The notes: generated by a model from the letters alone, not told the origin. A DNA stretch of 64,000 nucleotides from Typhlomys cinereus (GCA_023101885.1 JALPQD010000089.1:4387087-4451086); one strand, 5' to 3'. Numbered from the stretch's first letter, positions 47,682-58,079 are shown. Translations and numbers: made by a program.

Positions 47682-47752
47682 GATCTGTTATTCATTTCTC
47701 TGCTGAATCCTGAGCAAATCCTTGATCCACACTGCCTGACTCTACAGTTGCA
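47682..47752 (+). repeat. 71-nt exact duplication, second copy
   Basis: Identical to 46798-46868. Immediately downstream is GTGTCTTTCACAA (47756-47768), which is the reverse complement of TTGTGAAAGACAC at 47083-47095. Confidence 0.93.
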
Positions 47753-47769
47753 ATAGTGTCTTTCACAAA

Positions 47770-48335
47770 CAGTTGTGGAATACATATATGGATGCTTATA
47801 TTTACAGTAGGAAGCATGATGAGAGAAAGTTTCATTTGACCTCACCAAAATTATACTACATTCATTACCAAGCCTATAATTTTATAAGTTAAATAGAAAA
47901 AGCACTTAGAATAGAAGGTGATTTGTTACATTGCACTTTATTGTATTTAAGTAACTATGAATAAATAATGCAAATATAGTTGGTTGATTTGGCATGGTAT
48001 TTGTTAAAATGGTCCAACATTGGATGTTTTATATATAAATTTGTTACATAATATAATCCTGATTACCATGCTGTTCTTCCTTTGCACCATCATCACTTAA
48101 GTAATTATCTTAATGCTTTAATAAAATAACATCAATTTCTTTAAATAATAAAATAGTCTCTTCAAACCAGAGATCAACAAATTCCTTTAAAAGGCCAGAC
48201 ATTGCCTGGAATTTGATGCCCATATTGTCTCTATCAAAGCTTTTCAATACAGATATACAATGTGTAAATATCCATGCATGACACATATACAATATATTAC
48301 TGGTTTTTATTCTCTTAGCATTATATACATAAATA
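47770..48335. other. AT-rich sequence, no recognised feature
   Basis: No supported feature. Confidence 0.5.
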
Positions 48336-48339
48336 CAGT

Positions 48340-48610
48340 AAATTTGCTATATTTTCACAACTTAATCCCTGATCCCATTCTTTCTCTTCCCCCCTTATAA
48401 CCTTTCTTCTTCTCTGCCAGTGTCCTTCCTACTTTAATGTTTTTTCAAATGAATGACACACTGAGTTTCATCTGTGTTGCTTTGGTGAATGTGCCTGAGT
48501 GCTTGCTGGAGCATGAATCATGTATCAGCAGGTATATCCTCATCAACATTAACCCTCATCTATCTTTCAGAGGTGTGGGGCTTCTTGAACTTTTCTTCTT
48601 ATATGGTGAA
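48340..48610 (-). mobile_element. Old L1 3' UTR remnant, antisense
   Basis: A pyrimidine-rich block (48362-48440: CCCATTCTTTCTCTTCCCCC) is followed by text like 'gagtttcatctgtgttgctt..gagtgcttgctggagcatgaatcatg' and 'catcaacattaaccctcat'. This resembles the reversed 3' UTR of older rodent L1s ('gttgctt..gagcatgggcaacttacc'). Not close to the young L1s here. Confidence 0.5.
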
Positions 48611-48614
48611 AATT

Positions 48615-49785
48615 CATAAACAAATTTCAATGAACCATGGCAATTTCAAATTTGAATTTAATAGACTTTTATATGTCAATAAGTAATTTCCTTTATCCAC
48701 TAGCTTGAAAACTCTTGACAGTAAGTTAATTTAATTACTAATTCTTACATTTTATAAATCAGACAAGTAATACTGTTGTCTCAATGAATGCAGAAATACA
48801 AAACTGAAACTATAAACAAAGATTCAGTTTTCCAAAATTACATGGTAAAGATGTTCACAGAAAGTCTTAGTTATCTTCTACTCTTTCTTTCCTAAATCAG
48901 CCAGAATCCTGTATATGCTGTTTTACCAAAGCACTTAGATACTTTCCTATATATGAAATAAATATTTAATCATCTGTTAATTACCCTTTTAAAGTCATTG
49001 CATATCACTTTATGCTAACAGAAGCAAACTCCTGGGAAATGGGTTAGGCTTTCAAAAGTGTCTCAGAATTGATTGCTTTCTTGTTTAATGAAAAAGTGGT
49101 ACCTCTGGCTGTATGTCCCTCACTCCCACAAAGACAGAGGGGTGGGGAGAATCTGCTTCTTCACAGTGTTAAACTCTTCCACACAATGACATATAATTAT
49201 GTCAGTTATATTTGTTGTGTCATACATAAATGATTAGTAGCAAAAGTATTAGAAAAGCCATGCTTAGTAGGAACAATAACCAAGAAAAGTAATTAAATAC
49301 AGACACACTACACTGACAAAATATGAGAAACAATAAGCAAGCAGTGAGAAATGAATGGGAGATATTTCCCACCATTGGGAAACATCTAGTAAGCAGTAAA
49401 GACAGATTCTGGACACTAATATAACCATTTTATACAATCCTATTGAACTCCACATAAGTGCCAAGTATGTATGCCTCCTTTGACACTGTGCATTTAGCTC
49501 TGAACAAATATTCAACACAGATTTTACGTATGTATGTAAGTGAATGTGAAATGCAGATAAAATCAATGAAATCTCCTTTAGGCTTATTTACTCAGGGATT
49601 CTATTTAAACCACTTTATTGACATTTTGAATCCACATTTTCTATAAAAAAGGAGATGCTTTGAGGCAGGCTACACAATCCTAATGTAATGTATGTCTATT
49701 TTTCTCATAAGTTCTTGCCTCATGTTTACTATGAAGCCTCTTCATAAGCTGTTTTGGAAAAGCATTCCTTCTCTTGATATAGTAT
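48615..49785. other. AT-rich sequence, no recognised feature
   Basis: The minus-strand 100-codon frame 49264-49566 has hydrophobic stretches but no family resemblance and is in AT-rich DNA. Not called. Confidence 0.45.
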
Positions 49786-49789
49786 AGAA

Positions 49790-49935
49790 AGTTTTCTTTG
49801 CCACAGTATCTATATCTGCCTAACTGTAAGCCACTTGAGGAAAGAGACTATCTTGTTTATGAAGTGTCAGGATCCTGCCTGCCAGTGTTTGATTCACAGA
49901 AAGTGTTCAATAAATGTCTGATGGATTTGTGATTA
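49790..49935 (+). repeat. L2 (or related) 3'-end remnant
   Basis: 'ctgtaagccacttgaggaaagagactatcttg' followed by 'agaaagtgttcaataaatgtctgatgga' is the ancient L2 3'-end order ('ctgtaagctccttgagggcagggac..gtgctcaataaatgtttgttga'). Confidence 0.75.
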
Positions 49936-49939
49936 AATG

Positions 49940-51315
49940 AGAGTTTTCATGGGAAAATGAATCCGTGTTACAATTCAAGCCCTTTGTTCACTTCTTATAA
50001 TTGTTGCAAATTCAAGAAAATAGATGAAATAGGCACATGATCCTTGTCTACCTTAATACCAAATCACATAATTATCCATTTAAAAGAATAATATACACTT
50101 TCACGGACGTCCACAGTGTAATCAAGGTTGGGTTCTGAGTAATCCATGAATTGCAACTGAGACATCAGATGCACATCAATCCAGCATTGATAATCACTGC
50201 CTGGGTATTTCCTTAAACTTTTAGAATTCCTTCATTAGGAAGTGTTTTCTTTTCTTATTAATGCATTTAAAATTCATGGTTGTTTTCTTGTATTTGTATT
50301 CTGATCTTGAGAAAAGTTGTAATTTTAAGCATTAGAGTTACAGCACAATTTGTTGTTTGTTGCGACAAAAAAACTTTGTAGGCTCCAAGAGGAATATGGA
50401 ATTTGGAAGGCTGACTTATAAATCATTTTTAAACAAAAATTGCTTGACTTCATTATCCAGGAAGAAGTAGCAGATTCAGTTTTTCAGCTGTAAACTATAA
50501 TCCCATTTGCTAGGCAAACCCTTATATTAAACATTTAGCATGTGGATATGTGGGAGATGTATCCACAGGAAGAATTCTTCTTTATTAATACATGCTTTCA
50601 AAGAGGAAATATTATTTACTTTTCTCTCAAAACAACCACAACTCAAAAGCAAACTGGGTTCTCAGGGTAAATATATGAGACTAATATTAATTGGCATTCT
50701 GTTCTTGAGCAGCTAATTCAGCTAGTTCAGTTGCTGCTGCTTCTTTGGGACACTGCAGAATGAATGGCCTGAAAAGCTTCTTATTATCTTATATTCATGG
50801 TGTGAATTTTTAGTAACTTTTAAAAATGTTCAATTTCTTCTTCCATAGAAGGCATACACTCTTGTTGTTTCATGACTTGGAAAAAAATTCTAAATTGAAA
50901 CAAATTTAAGGTTAGGTGATAGAATGTGTCAGAGTTTCAGTAAACCTAGATATAGGAAGTTTTAGAGAAGATAAATACTGATGATTTGAATTTATTTTCT
51001 GAAAGTCATTCTTGTACAACTTACTGTGAATTTAAAAATTATCCTTCATGTAAAGATCCTGAGTGATGAAGTCAAATGAAATATGAAGCTTCCCCAACTA
51101 CACATAATTTCAGATGCAGCCCTTCAAGAAGTATTAAGGTCAGCAGAAGGAGGACAGATTAATGAATAAGACATTGCTTAGGGCTAATGATCTAAAAGCA
51201 TGTGATTGCATTATCAGGAGTCCCAACAGAGAGTAGCATTGTGTATAAAGAAAAGAAGAAAGAAACAAAGAATATCATGAAGAAAGAAGGAAGAATGGAA
51301 AGACATAGTTTGTTC
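49940..51315. other. AT-rich sequence, no recognised feature
   Basis: No coding signal. 51240-51300 is A/G-rich. Confidence 0.5.
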
Positions 51316-51318
51316 AGT

Positions 51319-51333
51319 GGCATGTGCCAGTTT
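51319..51333 (+). repeat. Target-site duplication, left copy
   Basis: GGCATGTGCCAGTTT, repeated perfectly at 51494-51508. The two copies bracket the RNA retrocopy between them. The last three T also belong to the T14 run. Confidence 0.93.
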
Positions 51334-51344
51334 TTTTTTTTTTT

Positions 51345-51493
51345 ACCATGTCCAGCCCTCTGGTCTGTCCCACCACTAGAGACAACAGTACATCTTGCTG
51401 CCATCTCATCCTCAAAGGGCCACACATACTGTGCTCTTCCCTGACAGCTTCCTGAACCACCAGCCAGACTCAGGACGTGTTCTGAGAAGAAAA
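51345..51493 (-). ncRNA. Retrocopy of a ~150-nt RNA, H/ACA-box snoRNA-like
   Basis: A 149-bp body is followed (minus strand) by an A tail of 11-14 nt (51331-51344) and framed by a 15-nt target duplication, so an RNA was copied into DNA here. On the minus strand the RNA can fold as two hairpins. The 5' one has base stem CUUCUC/GGGAAG (51484-51489 with 51436-51441), a 9+9-nt internal pocket, and upper stem CCUGAG/UUCAGG. An H-box candidate follows (ANANNA: AGAGCA at 51432-51437 or ACAGUA at 51427-51432). The 3' one has stem GCCCUUUG/CAGAGGGC (51413-51420 with 51355-51362) and a 10-bp stem (51398-51407 with 51379-51388). An ACA triplet follows (51349-51351), four nt before the A tail. Six pairs are G-U on the minus strand and would be A-C mismatches on the plus strand, so the folding favours the minus-strand RNA. 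The 3' pocket is asymmetric, a weakness. H/ACA RNAs guide pseudouridine formation in the nucleolus. I cannot name the parent. It could instead be a short mRNA 3' end. This copy is probably inert. Confidence 0.6.
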
Positions 51494-51508
51494 GGCATGT
51501 GCCAGTTT
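51494..51508 (+). repeat. Target-site duplication, right copy
   Basis: Second perfect copy of GGCATGTGCCAGTTT. Confidence 0.93.
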
Positions 51509-51509
51509 A

Positions 51510-52470
51510 AATCACTGGTATTCAATGGCACACTAGAGTAGATATATTTAACACTAATATATGTTACATATCTCAAATAGACAGAAAGAAGCCTTTTTAG
51601 TCTATTTTCATTTACTCATAAAGTGTAAGGTGATAATGTGCTAATAATTCTGACTTGATTATTCATCACAGCATGTGTGAAGCAAAATGTTCCATCATAC
51701 TCTGGAAATATGGTCAAATAATGTGTCAATCAAAAATGAAATTAATAAAAATTTAAGAAAAGAAAGGGCTTAAATATTATCTAACTGGATGGTATTATAC
51801 TATTTTAATCAATTTTGTGCATAACTACTTACATCCACAGTACTGGAAGAAAACGCCAACATTGTAATGGTATGGATCTCAGTGTCTGAGCTGTAGATAG
51901 CAGCTTCAAGATCTATGAGATTCTTCTTGGCAGCTAACGTTGTCCTTCAGCTTCAAGTCTTTGATGCCTTATAGTAAATTTTCAAGGTATACGAATGCCC
52001 CAACTAAATTAAATTGTCTTGAGAATAATAGATTTGGGGTTTGTAGGCATTGATTTTACTTGACTAGGCATGACAGTGGGCAAGTAAAATAAACTAATGA
52101 TTCTTTCGTTCTTCATGTTTTAATCTATAAAATAATATAGGTTGTTATGATGATTCTGCGTGATGTTTACTATGTATGAAATACAGATAACAAACTGCAC
52201 TTGTGCAATAAAAATGAATTCATCAAGAGCAAACTAAAAATTGAGTAAGATTCTCTCCCTCTTTTGTTGGTTCAAACTTTTAGATGTATTGCATCCCTAC
52301 ATAGAGCAGACCAATAAGTTTGGAGGTTACTGATTTAAAAGCATTAAAAGCATTATATTGCTTGGTATAAGGTGGTGGATGATTGTGGAGGAAATCCTAG
52401 TAGTGTTGTAAATACAGTTATTAAGGAGTAATTTTTGTAGAATTTTAGTGATAGGTTATTAAGTTCTATT
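51510..52470. other. AT-rich sequence, no recognised feature
   Basis: No supported feature. Confidence 0.5.
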
Positions 52471-52474
52471 GCTA

Positions 52475-52650
52475 CCCCTCCCTCTCTCTCTCCCTTCCTT
52501 CCTTCCTTCCTTCCTTCCTTCCTTCCTTCCTTCCTTCCTTCCTTCCTTCCTTCCTTCCTTCCTTCCTTCCTTCCTTCCTTCCTTCCTTCCTTCCTTCCTT
52601 CCTTCCTGCCTTCCTGCCTTCCTTCTTTCTTTCCTTCCTTTCTTTTTTCA
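52475..52650. repeat. (CCTT)n tetranucleotide array
   Basis: About 30 nearly perfect CCTT units (52493-52612), preceded by CT-rich sequence and followed by degraded CCTG/CTTT units to about 52640. Because four-base units repeat every 12 bases, one frame is open on each strand, giving spurious SFLP-repeat and GRKE-repeat peptides of about 95 residues. Confidence 0.97.
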
Positions 52651-52654
52651 TTTT

Positions 52655-53215
52655 CCCCTTTCTTTCCTCTTTCTCCACAGCTTGTACTCTCTCATTGTAC
52701 TTTCCTCCATTCTTTTCTTTTGTCTTTACTTTTATTGTTGTTTTTGCTTGGATCAATAGAAAAATTTGTCAGAAAAAGGTCACCACACTCAGCCAGGATT
52801 CTGAACACTGATCATCTTCAAGGAAATAGCAGGTAGTTACATGATCAAGAAGTTTAACTACATAGCTAGATCAGAAAACTGTATAAGAGAACTTGGTTTC
52901 AACTCAGTTTAACAGTTTAATAATGAAATGAGTCATAACACATGAGTCAATAATATGAGTGAATAACAACATGAAGTGTTGAAAATCACGTCTAGTGCAC
53001 ATGCATGTTCTCTATATGAATTCCACTTTCTGCCCAGCACTAAGGAGAGCAAAATTATAACCTGCTCAGCTTGGCTTCTCTTGCCTACTTACTAACATAC
53101 ATAAAAATACTATTTAGCTTTTTAAAATTATTTTAAAGCTTGAGAAAAAAAGGAAATTCGTCCTATGAAAAACTAAGGACTTATAACACATAAGAAAGAG
53201 TTCAGAGAAGTTAAT
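52655..53215. other. AT-rich sequence, no recognised feature
   Basis: No supported feature. Confidence 0.5.
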
Positions 53216-53220
53216 ACTCT

Positions 53221-53450
53221 AGGAAAGGTAAGTGATAACTAGAAATGGAAACTTGAGGGAAGTAGCATCCAGCATCTGGGATCTGCCAACATGCCTGTTC
53301 ATTCAAGTCAGGCAAGTAGATTCTGTGGACTGCTGCTGTCACCAAGGCAACCAGAGATGGGCACAAACTTACACCAAAGGGTAGAACCGCTTCTAGAACA
53401 ATGTCTATCAAAATGATTTTATGGATGTGGGGAGTCATCTTTGAAAACAG
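53221..53450 (-). repeat. Internal fragment of the long form of the inverted-end repeat
   Basis: 'gaaacttgagggaagtagcatccagcatctgggatctgcc', 'caggcaagtagattctgtggactg' and 'aaccgcttctagaacaatgtctatcaaaatg' align with 63590-63770 of the long copy, in the same direction. Neither end of the element is present. Confidence 0.7.
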
Positions 53451-53454
53451 TCAT

Positions 53455-53757
53455 ATTATATGTAACCTTGTGAATTTCAATCCTTTAGACTAACCTCATG
53501 TACCTTCAAGAGCTTCACTGAACATAGAACACTGGTGATGTGCTACTGTTTACTTAATCTCAGATTGACTTTTCTCAACTTACTAAATCCTCACACAACA
53601 AAACAAGATAATTATTAAGTTTTACCAACTGGTGAACATCTTGTATAACTAAGGTAAGAATTGGTTTTAATTTTTAAGGTTGCATATGTATTTTCTTAGC
53701 AGAAGATGTGCTTAAAACAACACTACTTCACATTTTTCAGATCCTATTAACTTGAGA
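53455..53757. other. AT-rich sequence, no recognised feature
   Basis: Target DNA just upstream of the large L1. Confidence 0.5.
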
Positions 53758-53774
53758 AAAAAAATGTTGTGGTC

Positions 53775-54460
53775 CCCTTTGTTCCTCCCGACCGCCTGCC
53801 CGCCCCACTGAGACAGGACTTGCTTTGGGTCCTCCATCCCTGGAGTCTGGGTGGGCCACTAAGCCAAGTCCCAAGTCCCAAGTGAAGAGTTCTGCCATCA
53901 CCATGAGCCCCTCTGCTCCTCCCACCCACCGGGGACCCTTGCTCATGGTCCACGGAGGACACATTGCTACTCAGAACTCAAAAGAATCCAAAGAAAACAC
54001 AAGCAAATCTCTAAGGGACAAAGGCCATATATCTGAAGTCTTCTAAAATCATCCTATCACATGTGAGAGATTCTTCACATCCAGCCTAAAGATAAGTAAA
54101 CCTCGTTTTTTTTTTTACCATACTGCTCCTTTTTAGTATTAATCACTGTAGATTAATTTTTACATACAGCCACCCCAGAAATATATACAACTCCAGGGAT
54201 TATACCACTTACCCTCACATATCACCAAGATACTAAATCGTAAAAGTGCACAAACATACTAATATTCACCCCCTGTCTACTTAACCTGACTTAACTGATG
54301 TACTAACAGCCTAATAGCCTCATCTAGGAAATAATACTAACAACAGACAAACGAACCCAACTACAAGGCAAGCACTAGTAATAACTGCCCGAGAGTAGTA
54401 ATACCAACTAAATTAGTTCAGTCAAAAACACACAGAAACTAAAAGGTCTAAAGAGACAAA
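53775..54460 (+). promoter_or_regulatory. L1 5' UTR / internal promoter region
   Basis: The first ~190 nt (53775-53965) are GC-rich and contrast with the AT-rich flank, as in L1 promoter regions. A T10 run (54105-54114) and an A-rich leader leading to the ORF1 ATG follow. No repeated promoter monomers are visible. Short open frames on both strands within 53737-54046 are not genes. Confidence 0.6.
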
Positions 54461-54960
54461 ATGACAATGCCCATGTCAAAGTGCAGATCCATGAGAAACA
54501 AAACCCAGGAAGACAAGTCTCCCACTGAAAGAATTAACCCCATAATGATGGATTCCAACCAGAACAAATTCACAGATAATAGCCAAGAAAGCCAGACCCA
54601 AGATAATGATTTTCAAAGTATGATTATTACCATGATTAATACTATGAAAGAGGAAATCCGGGAGGAATTAAACAACTGCACCAACTACTTTGAACAGGAA
54701 CACAACAGACACTTGGAGGAGTTGAGAAAAACAGTTCAAGAAACAAAAATATACATAGAACAGTTAAAACAGTCTCAGCAGAATTTAAAATTGAACTAAA
54801 AGTCGTGTTATCTTCAACCCGGAACTCAACAGAGAGTCTTATCAGCAGAACTAACAAAGCAAAAAATAGAATTTCAGATCTTGAAGACAAAGTGGGAAAA
54901 TTAACCAGCTCAATTGAAGAGGTTCTCAATGCCAAAAAGATACTTGAGAGGAACAATCAA

Positions 54961-54992
54961 GAGATATGGGACACCCTGAAGAAGCCTAACAT
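54961..54992 (+). repeat. Target-site duplication of the nested L1, left copy
   Basis: 32 nt beginning GAGATATGGGACACCCTGAA, ORF1 sequence, matching 57482-57513 with one mismatch (G against T at the 24th base). With the preceding AA it may be 34 nt. Confidence 0.93.
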
Positions 54993-56507
54993 ATAAACCT
55001 AACTAAGGAGGTAAAAGACCTTTACAATGAAAACTTTAAAACCCTAAAGAAAGAAATTGCAGACGACACTAGAAGGTGGAAAGACCTCCCTTGTTCCTGG
55101 ATTGGCAGAATCAACATTGTAAAAATGACCATCCGACCAAAGGCAATATACAGATTCAATGCTATACCAATCAAAATCCCAAAGCAATTCTTCAAAGAAG
55201 TTGACCAAACAATCTCAAAGTTCATATGGAGGCACAAAAGACCCAGGATAGCAAAAACAATCCTGAGTAACAAAAACACAGCTGGAGGTATTACCATACC
55301 AAACCAAAGTCTATACTACAAATCCATAGTTATAAAGACAGCCTGGTACTGGCTCCAAAATAGACACACAGATCAATGGATAAGGATTGAAGACCCAGAT
55401 ATAAGCCCACAAAGTTACAGCCATTTGGTCTTTGACAAAGGGGCCCAAAGAATCCAATGGAAAAAGAACAGCATCTTCAACAAATGGTGCTGGCAAAACT
55501 GGATCTCCACATGCAGAAGATTAAAGCTGGACCCGTACTTGTCACCATGTACAAGACTTAATTCCAAATGGATCAAGGACCTTGATATCAGGCCAGAGAC
55601 TTTAAAAACCATAGTTGAAAGGATAGGGAACTCCCTCGAGCTGATTGGGCTAGGCCAACACTTCCTAAACAGACATCCAATGGCACAGTCACTGCTACCA
55701 ACTCTCAACAGTTGGGATCTTGTGAAATTAAAGAGCTTCTGTTCAGATAAAGAGATTGTAACACGAGCTCAAAGGCAACCCACAGAATGGGAGAAAATCT
55801 TCACTAACCACATATCTGACAGAGCTCTACTGTCCAGAGTGCACAAAGAACTTAGAAAATTAAACTCCAAGGAAAACACTGGCCCAATTAAAAAATGGGC
55901 CCTGGAACTTCAAAGAAACTTTACCAGGGATGAAATTAAAATGTCTAACAATTATCTTAAAAAATGCTCCACTTCCTTAGCCATCAGGGAAATGCAAATC
56001 AAAACTTCCCTGACATATCATCTCACCCCGGTCAGGATGGCAAAAATCCACAATACAAACAACGAAAAATGCTGGAGAGGATGTGGAGAGAGGGGAACTC
56101 TCCTACATTGTTGGTGGGAATGCAGGCTCATACAGCCACTCTGGCGAGCCGTCTGGAGATTCTTAAAGAAATTAAAGATTGAAATGCCATATGACCCTGC
56201 TATCCCACTTTTGGGAATAACCCCCCATGCAGCAGAGGTTCGCCTGGATAGCACAAGCTCGACCATGTTCATAGCAGCACTGTTTACAATAGCAAAGTCA
56301 TGGAATCAACCTAAATGTCCAACAGTTGACGAGTGGATAAGGAAACAGTGGTACATCTATACAATGGAGTACTACTCAGCCATCAAAAATGATGAATTAC
56401 TGGAATTTGCTGGGAAATGGATGTCATTAGAAAGAATTATATTAAGTGAAGTATCCCAAACCCAGAAAATTAAGCGCCATATGTACTCCCTAATAGGTGG
56501 CTCCTAG
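54993..56507 (+). CDS. L1 ORF2 C-terminal fragment, open frame (504 codons)
   Basis: Reading from the truncation point, one frame stays open for 504 codons to the family stop TAG (56505-56507). The first in-frame ATG is at 55125 (460 codons to the end). It covers the reverse-transcriptase thumb and connection and the C-terminal segment with the cysteine/histidine motif [19 protein letters not shown] (about 56070-56126, residue 360 from the truncation point). That motif is known in L1 to help bind RNA. Endonuclease and the catalytic FADD are absent, so it has no activity. There is no promoter evidence, and translation would need an external transcript. The lack of stops, against many in the host L1, shows the insertion is younger. 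In function it is a dead-on-arrival copy. Confidence 0.88.
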   Translation: MNLTKEVKDLYNENFKTLKKEIADDTRRWKDLPCSWIGRINIVKMTIRPKAIYRFNAIPIKIPKQFFKEVDQTISKFIWRHKRPRIAKTILSNKNTAGGITIPNQSLYYKSIVIKTAWYWLQNRHTDQWIRIEDPDISPQSYSHLVFDKGAQRIQWKKNSIFNKWCWQNWISTCRRLKLDPYLSPCTRLNSKWIKDLDIRPETLKTIVERIGNSLELIGLGQHFLNRHPMAQSLLPTLNSWDLVKLKSFCSDKEIVTRAQRQPTEWEKIFTNHISDRALLSRVHKELRKLNSKENTGPIKKWALELQRNFTRDEIKMSNNYLKKCSTSLAIREMQIKTSLTYHLTPVRMAKIHNTNNEKCWRGCGERGTLLHCWWECRLIQPLWRAVWRFLKKLKIEMPYDPAIPLLGITPHAAEVRLDSTSSTMFIAALFTIAKSWNQPKCPTVDEWIRKQWYIYTMEYYSAIKNDELLEFAGKWMSLERIILSEVSQTQKIKRHMYSLIGGS

Positions 56508-57481
56508 TACCAAACTCACCCAGCCCACATTGAGACACTCAAAAGTAAACCTATGTAACACAGTAATTGCAAGGATTATGAACAAGAGAGATGGGTTAGG
56601 AGGGCCACACCAGAAACAAGGAGAGAGGAGACCATGTTACAGCAGAGAAAATAGGCCTCCATCAAGGTCTGCAAGTAAGTAATGAGAAACCTGGTTAAGT
56701 TCACAGACGTTCTTTCCTGATCTCACCAGAAGGGGAGGGCATATAGTCTAGCAGATAAAAAGTAATCATTTTGCAAATGGGTGATGGACCCCTCCCTCAG
56801 TGAGGTTTCCTACTCTTATTACATCTACCCTTGAATGTGCTATGACAACAAGACTCCAGTTTAACAGCTTTTTGTCTCTGGCCAGGGGGTGACATACAGT
56901 GCCCAGCAGAATGGAGTGAAGGGAATTGCAGGAGCAGCAAAACTGCAAAAGAAAATCAACAAACCACAATCCAGAACTTCAGAGACTCTATATCAATCAC
57001 ATAGAACTAGGACAGCCTAATCTCTCCCCATCCTGGAGCTCAGGGACATTTGCGGAAGAGGGGGCGGTAAGATTGTAAGAGCAAAAGGATGGGAGGAGCA
57101 ACGATTTGCAAGATTCTCAACAATAGTTGGGGCCAAAGCAATCATAATGGGACTTTGCATGCCCTGCGCAATGTCCAGCGCACTGTTGCCCTCATAAAGT
57201 CTAGCATCTGTTAAGGGCACCGAGACCCCTAGAGGCAAGGGATTGACAGCCATAGTAGTGATCTTATGCTTAAGGGGAACAAGAGAAAGGGCTTATGGAA
57301 ATGCCACTGGGTCCTTATATGTCATCGGAGAGGAGGACCCAGTGGAGAGTTAGGCGTACACAATAAAGGACTCTCTGGGAATTGGGGGGGAGGCACTGGG
57401 GGAAGGGGAGGGGGAGGAGGGGGGAGGGAGGGAACTGGTAAAAAATTTTAAAATGTATAATTAAATTTTTAATAAAAAAAA
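56508..57481 (+). other. 3' UTR of nested L1 with G-rich tract
   Basis: Matches 2362-3400 and 61899-62938 in order. The G-rich run (57385-57432) contains GGGGGGGAGG and GGGGGAGG units. The A-tail is interrupted (AAAATGTATAATTAAATTTTTAAT then A8). Confidence 0.85.
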
Positions 57482-57513
57482 GAGATATGGGACACCCTGA
57501 AGAATCCTAACAT
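57482..57513 (+). repeat. Target-site duplication of the nested L1, right copy
   Basis: Second copy of the 32-nt ORF1 target, after which host ORF1 continues (GTGCATTTATTGAATACC). Confidence 0.93.
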
Positions 57514-58079
57514 GTGCATTTATTGAATACCAGAGCAAGAATCCCAAAATACCACACCTGAGGAAATTTTTCAAATTATCATAAATGAAAATTTCACTCA
57601 ACAAATAATGAGAGGCCCATCCCAATACAAGAGGCATTCTGCACTCCGAACAGACATGACCAACATATAAAATCGCCACGGCAAATAATAGTCAAAACAC
57701 TCCACATTCAAGACAAAGAAAAGGTGCTGAAAACGTCAAGGGAAAAAAGTCAATTTTAAAAGTAAACCTATTAAAATAACAAATGACTTCTCAATAAATA
57801 GCACAATAAAAGCAAGATGAGCTTGGAGAGACGTATTTCAAGTATTAAATGAGCAAAAATGTCAACCAAGACTGATATACCAAGAAAGAACCAAGAAAGA
57901 AAAGTTTTCCAGCACAAAGACAACTTGAAGGCTTACATGTCTACCAAACCAGGCCTTCTAAAAATGCTAGAAATGATACTCAAGCTTGAAGAAAAAAAAC
58001 AAGCATATCCAGGAGGACAGAAGGAAGTATAATACCACCAAAACCTAAATACACTTACAAAAGCCACTAAACATAAAAA

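Larger units (their letters stand above)
54993..57481 (+). mobile_element. Nested 5'-truncated young L1
   Basis: The insert starts abruptly in ORF2 ([15 protein letters not shown]...) and runs to its own 3' UTR, G-rich tract (57385-57432) and A tail (57473-57481). It lies in the same orientation as its host. The duplicated 32-nt ORF1 sequence on both sides proves insertion rather than internal deletion. A single-base overlap (T) exists between the target end and the truncated 5' end, common in L1 5' junctions. Confidence 0.94.
54461..58032 (+). pseudogene. L1 ORF1 (RNA-binding chaperone), broken and split by nested L1
   Basis: L1 ORF1 encodes a trimeric RNA-binding protein that packages L1 RNA. 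The first piece (54461-54799, 112 codons from ATG) is charged with coiled-coil-like spacing at its end (EEIREELNNC, EEQLKQ-type). A frameshift follows, and the coiled coil continues in another frame at 54805-54990 (NRISDLEDKVGKLTSSIEE). The gene is then interrupted by the nested L1 and resumes at 57514. There the RNA-binding and C-terminal domains are recognisable only in pieces: KVLKTSREK near 57731 and ARRAWRDVFQVLNEQKCQPRL-like text around 57815-57880. The stop is at 58030-58032. Confidence 0.85.

Noticed and set aside
49264..49566. 100-codon hydrophobic minus-strand frame, perhaps a membrane protein
   Set aside because: AT-rich DNA gives hydrophobic codons by chance. There is no family resemblance, promoter or splice context.
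52469..52759. Repeated SFLP-type protein on the plus strand and GRKE-type protein on the minus strand
   Set aside because: Both are translations of one (CCTT)n array. Four-base units leave a frame open on either strand without any coding meaning.
54805..55300. Apparent L1 ORF1-ORF2 fusion
   Set aside because: The 32-nt repeat at 57482 and resumption of ORF1 there show an insertion boundary, not a fused gene.
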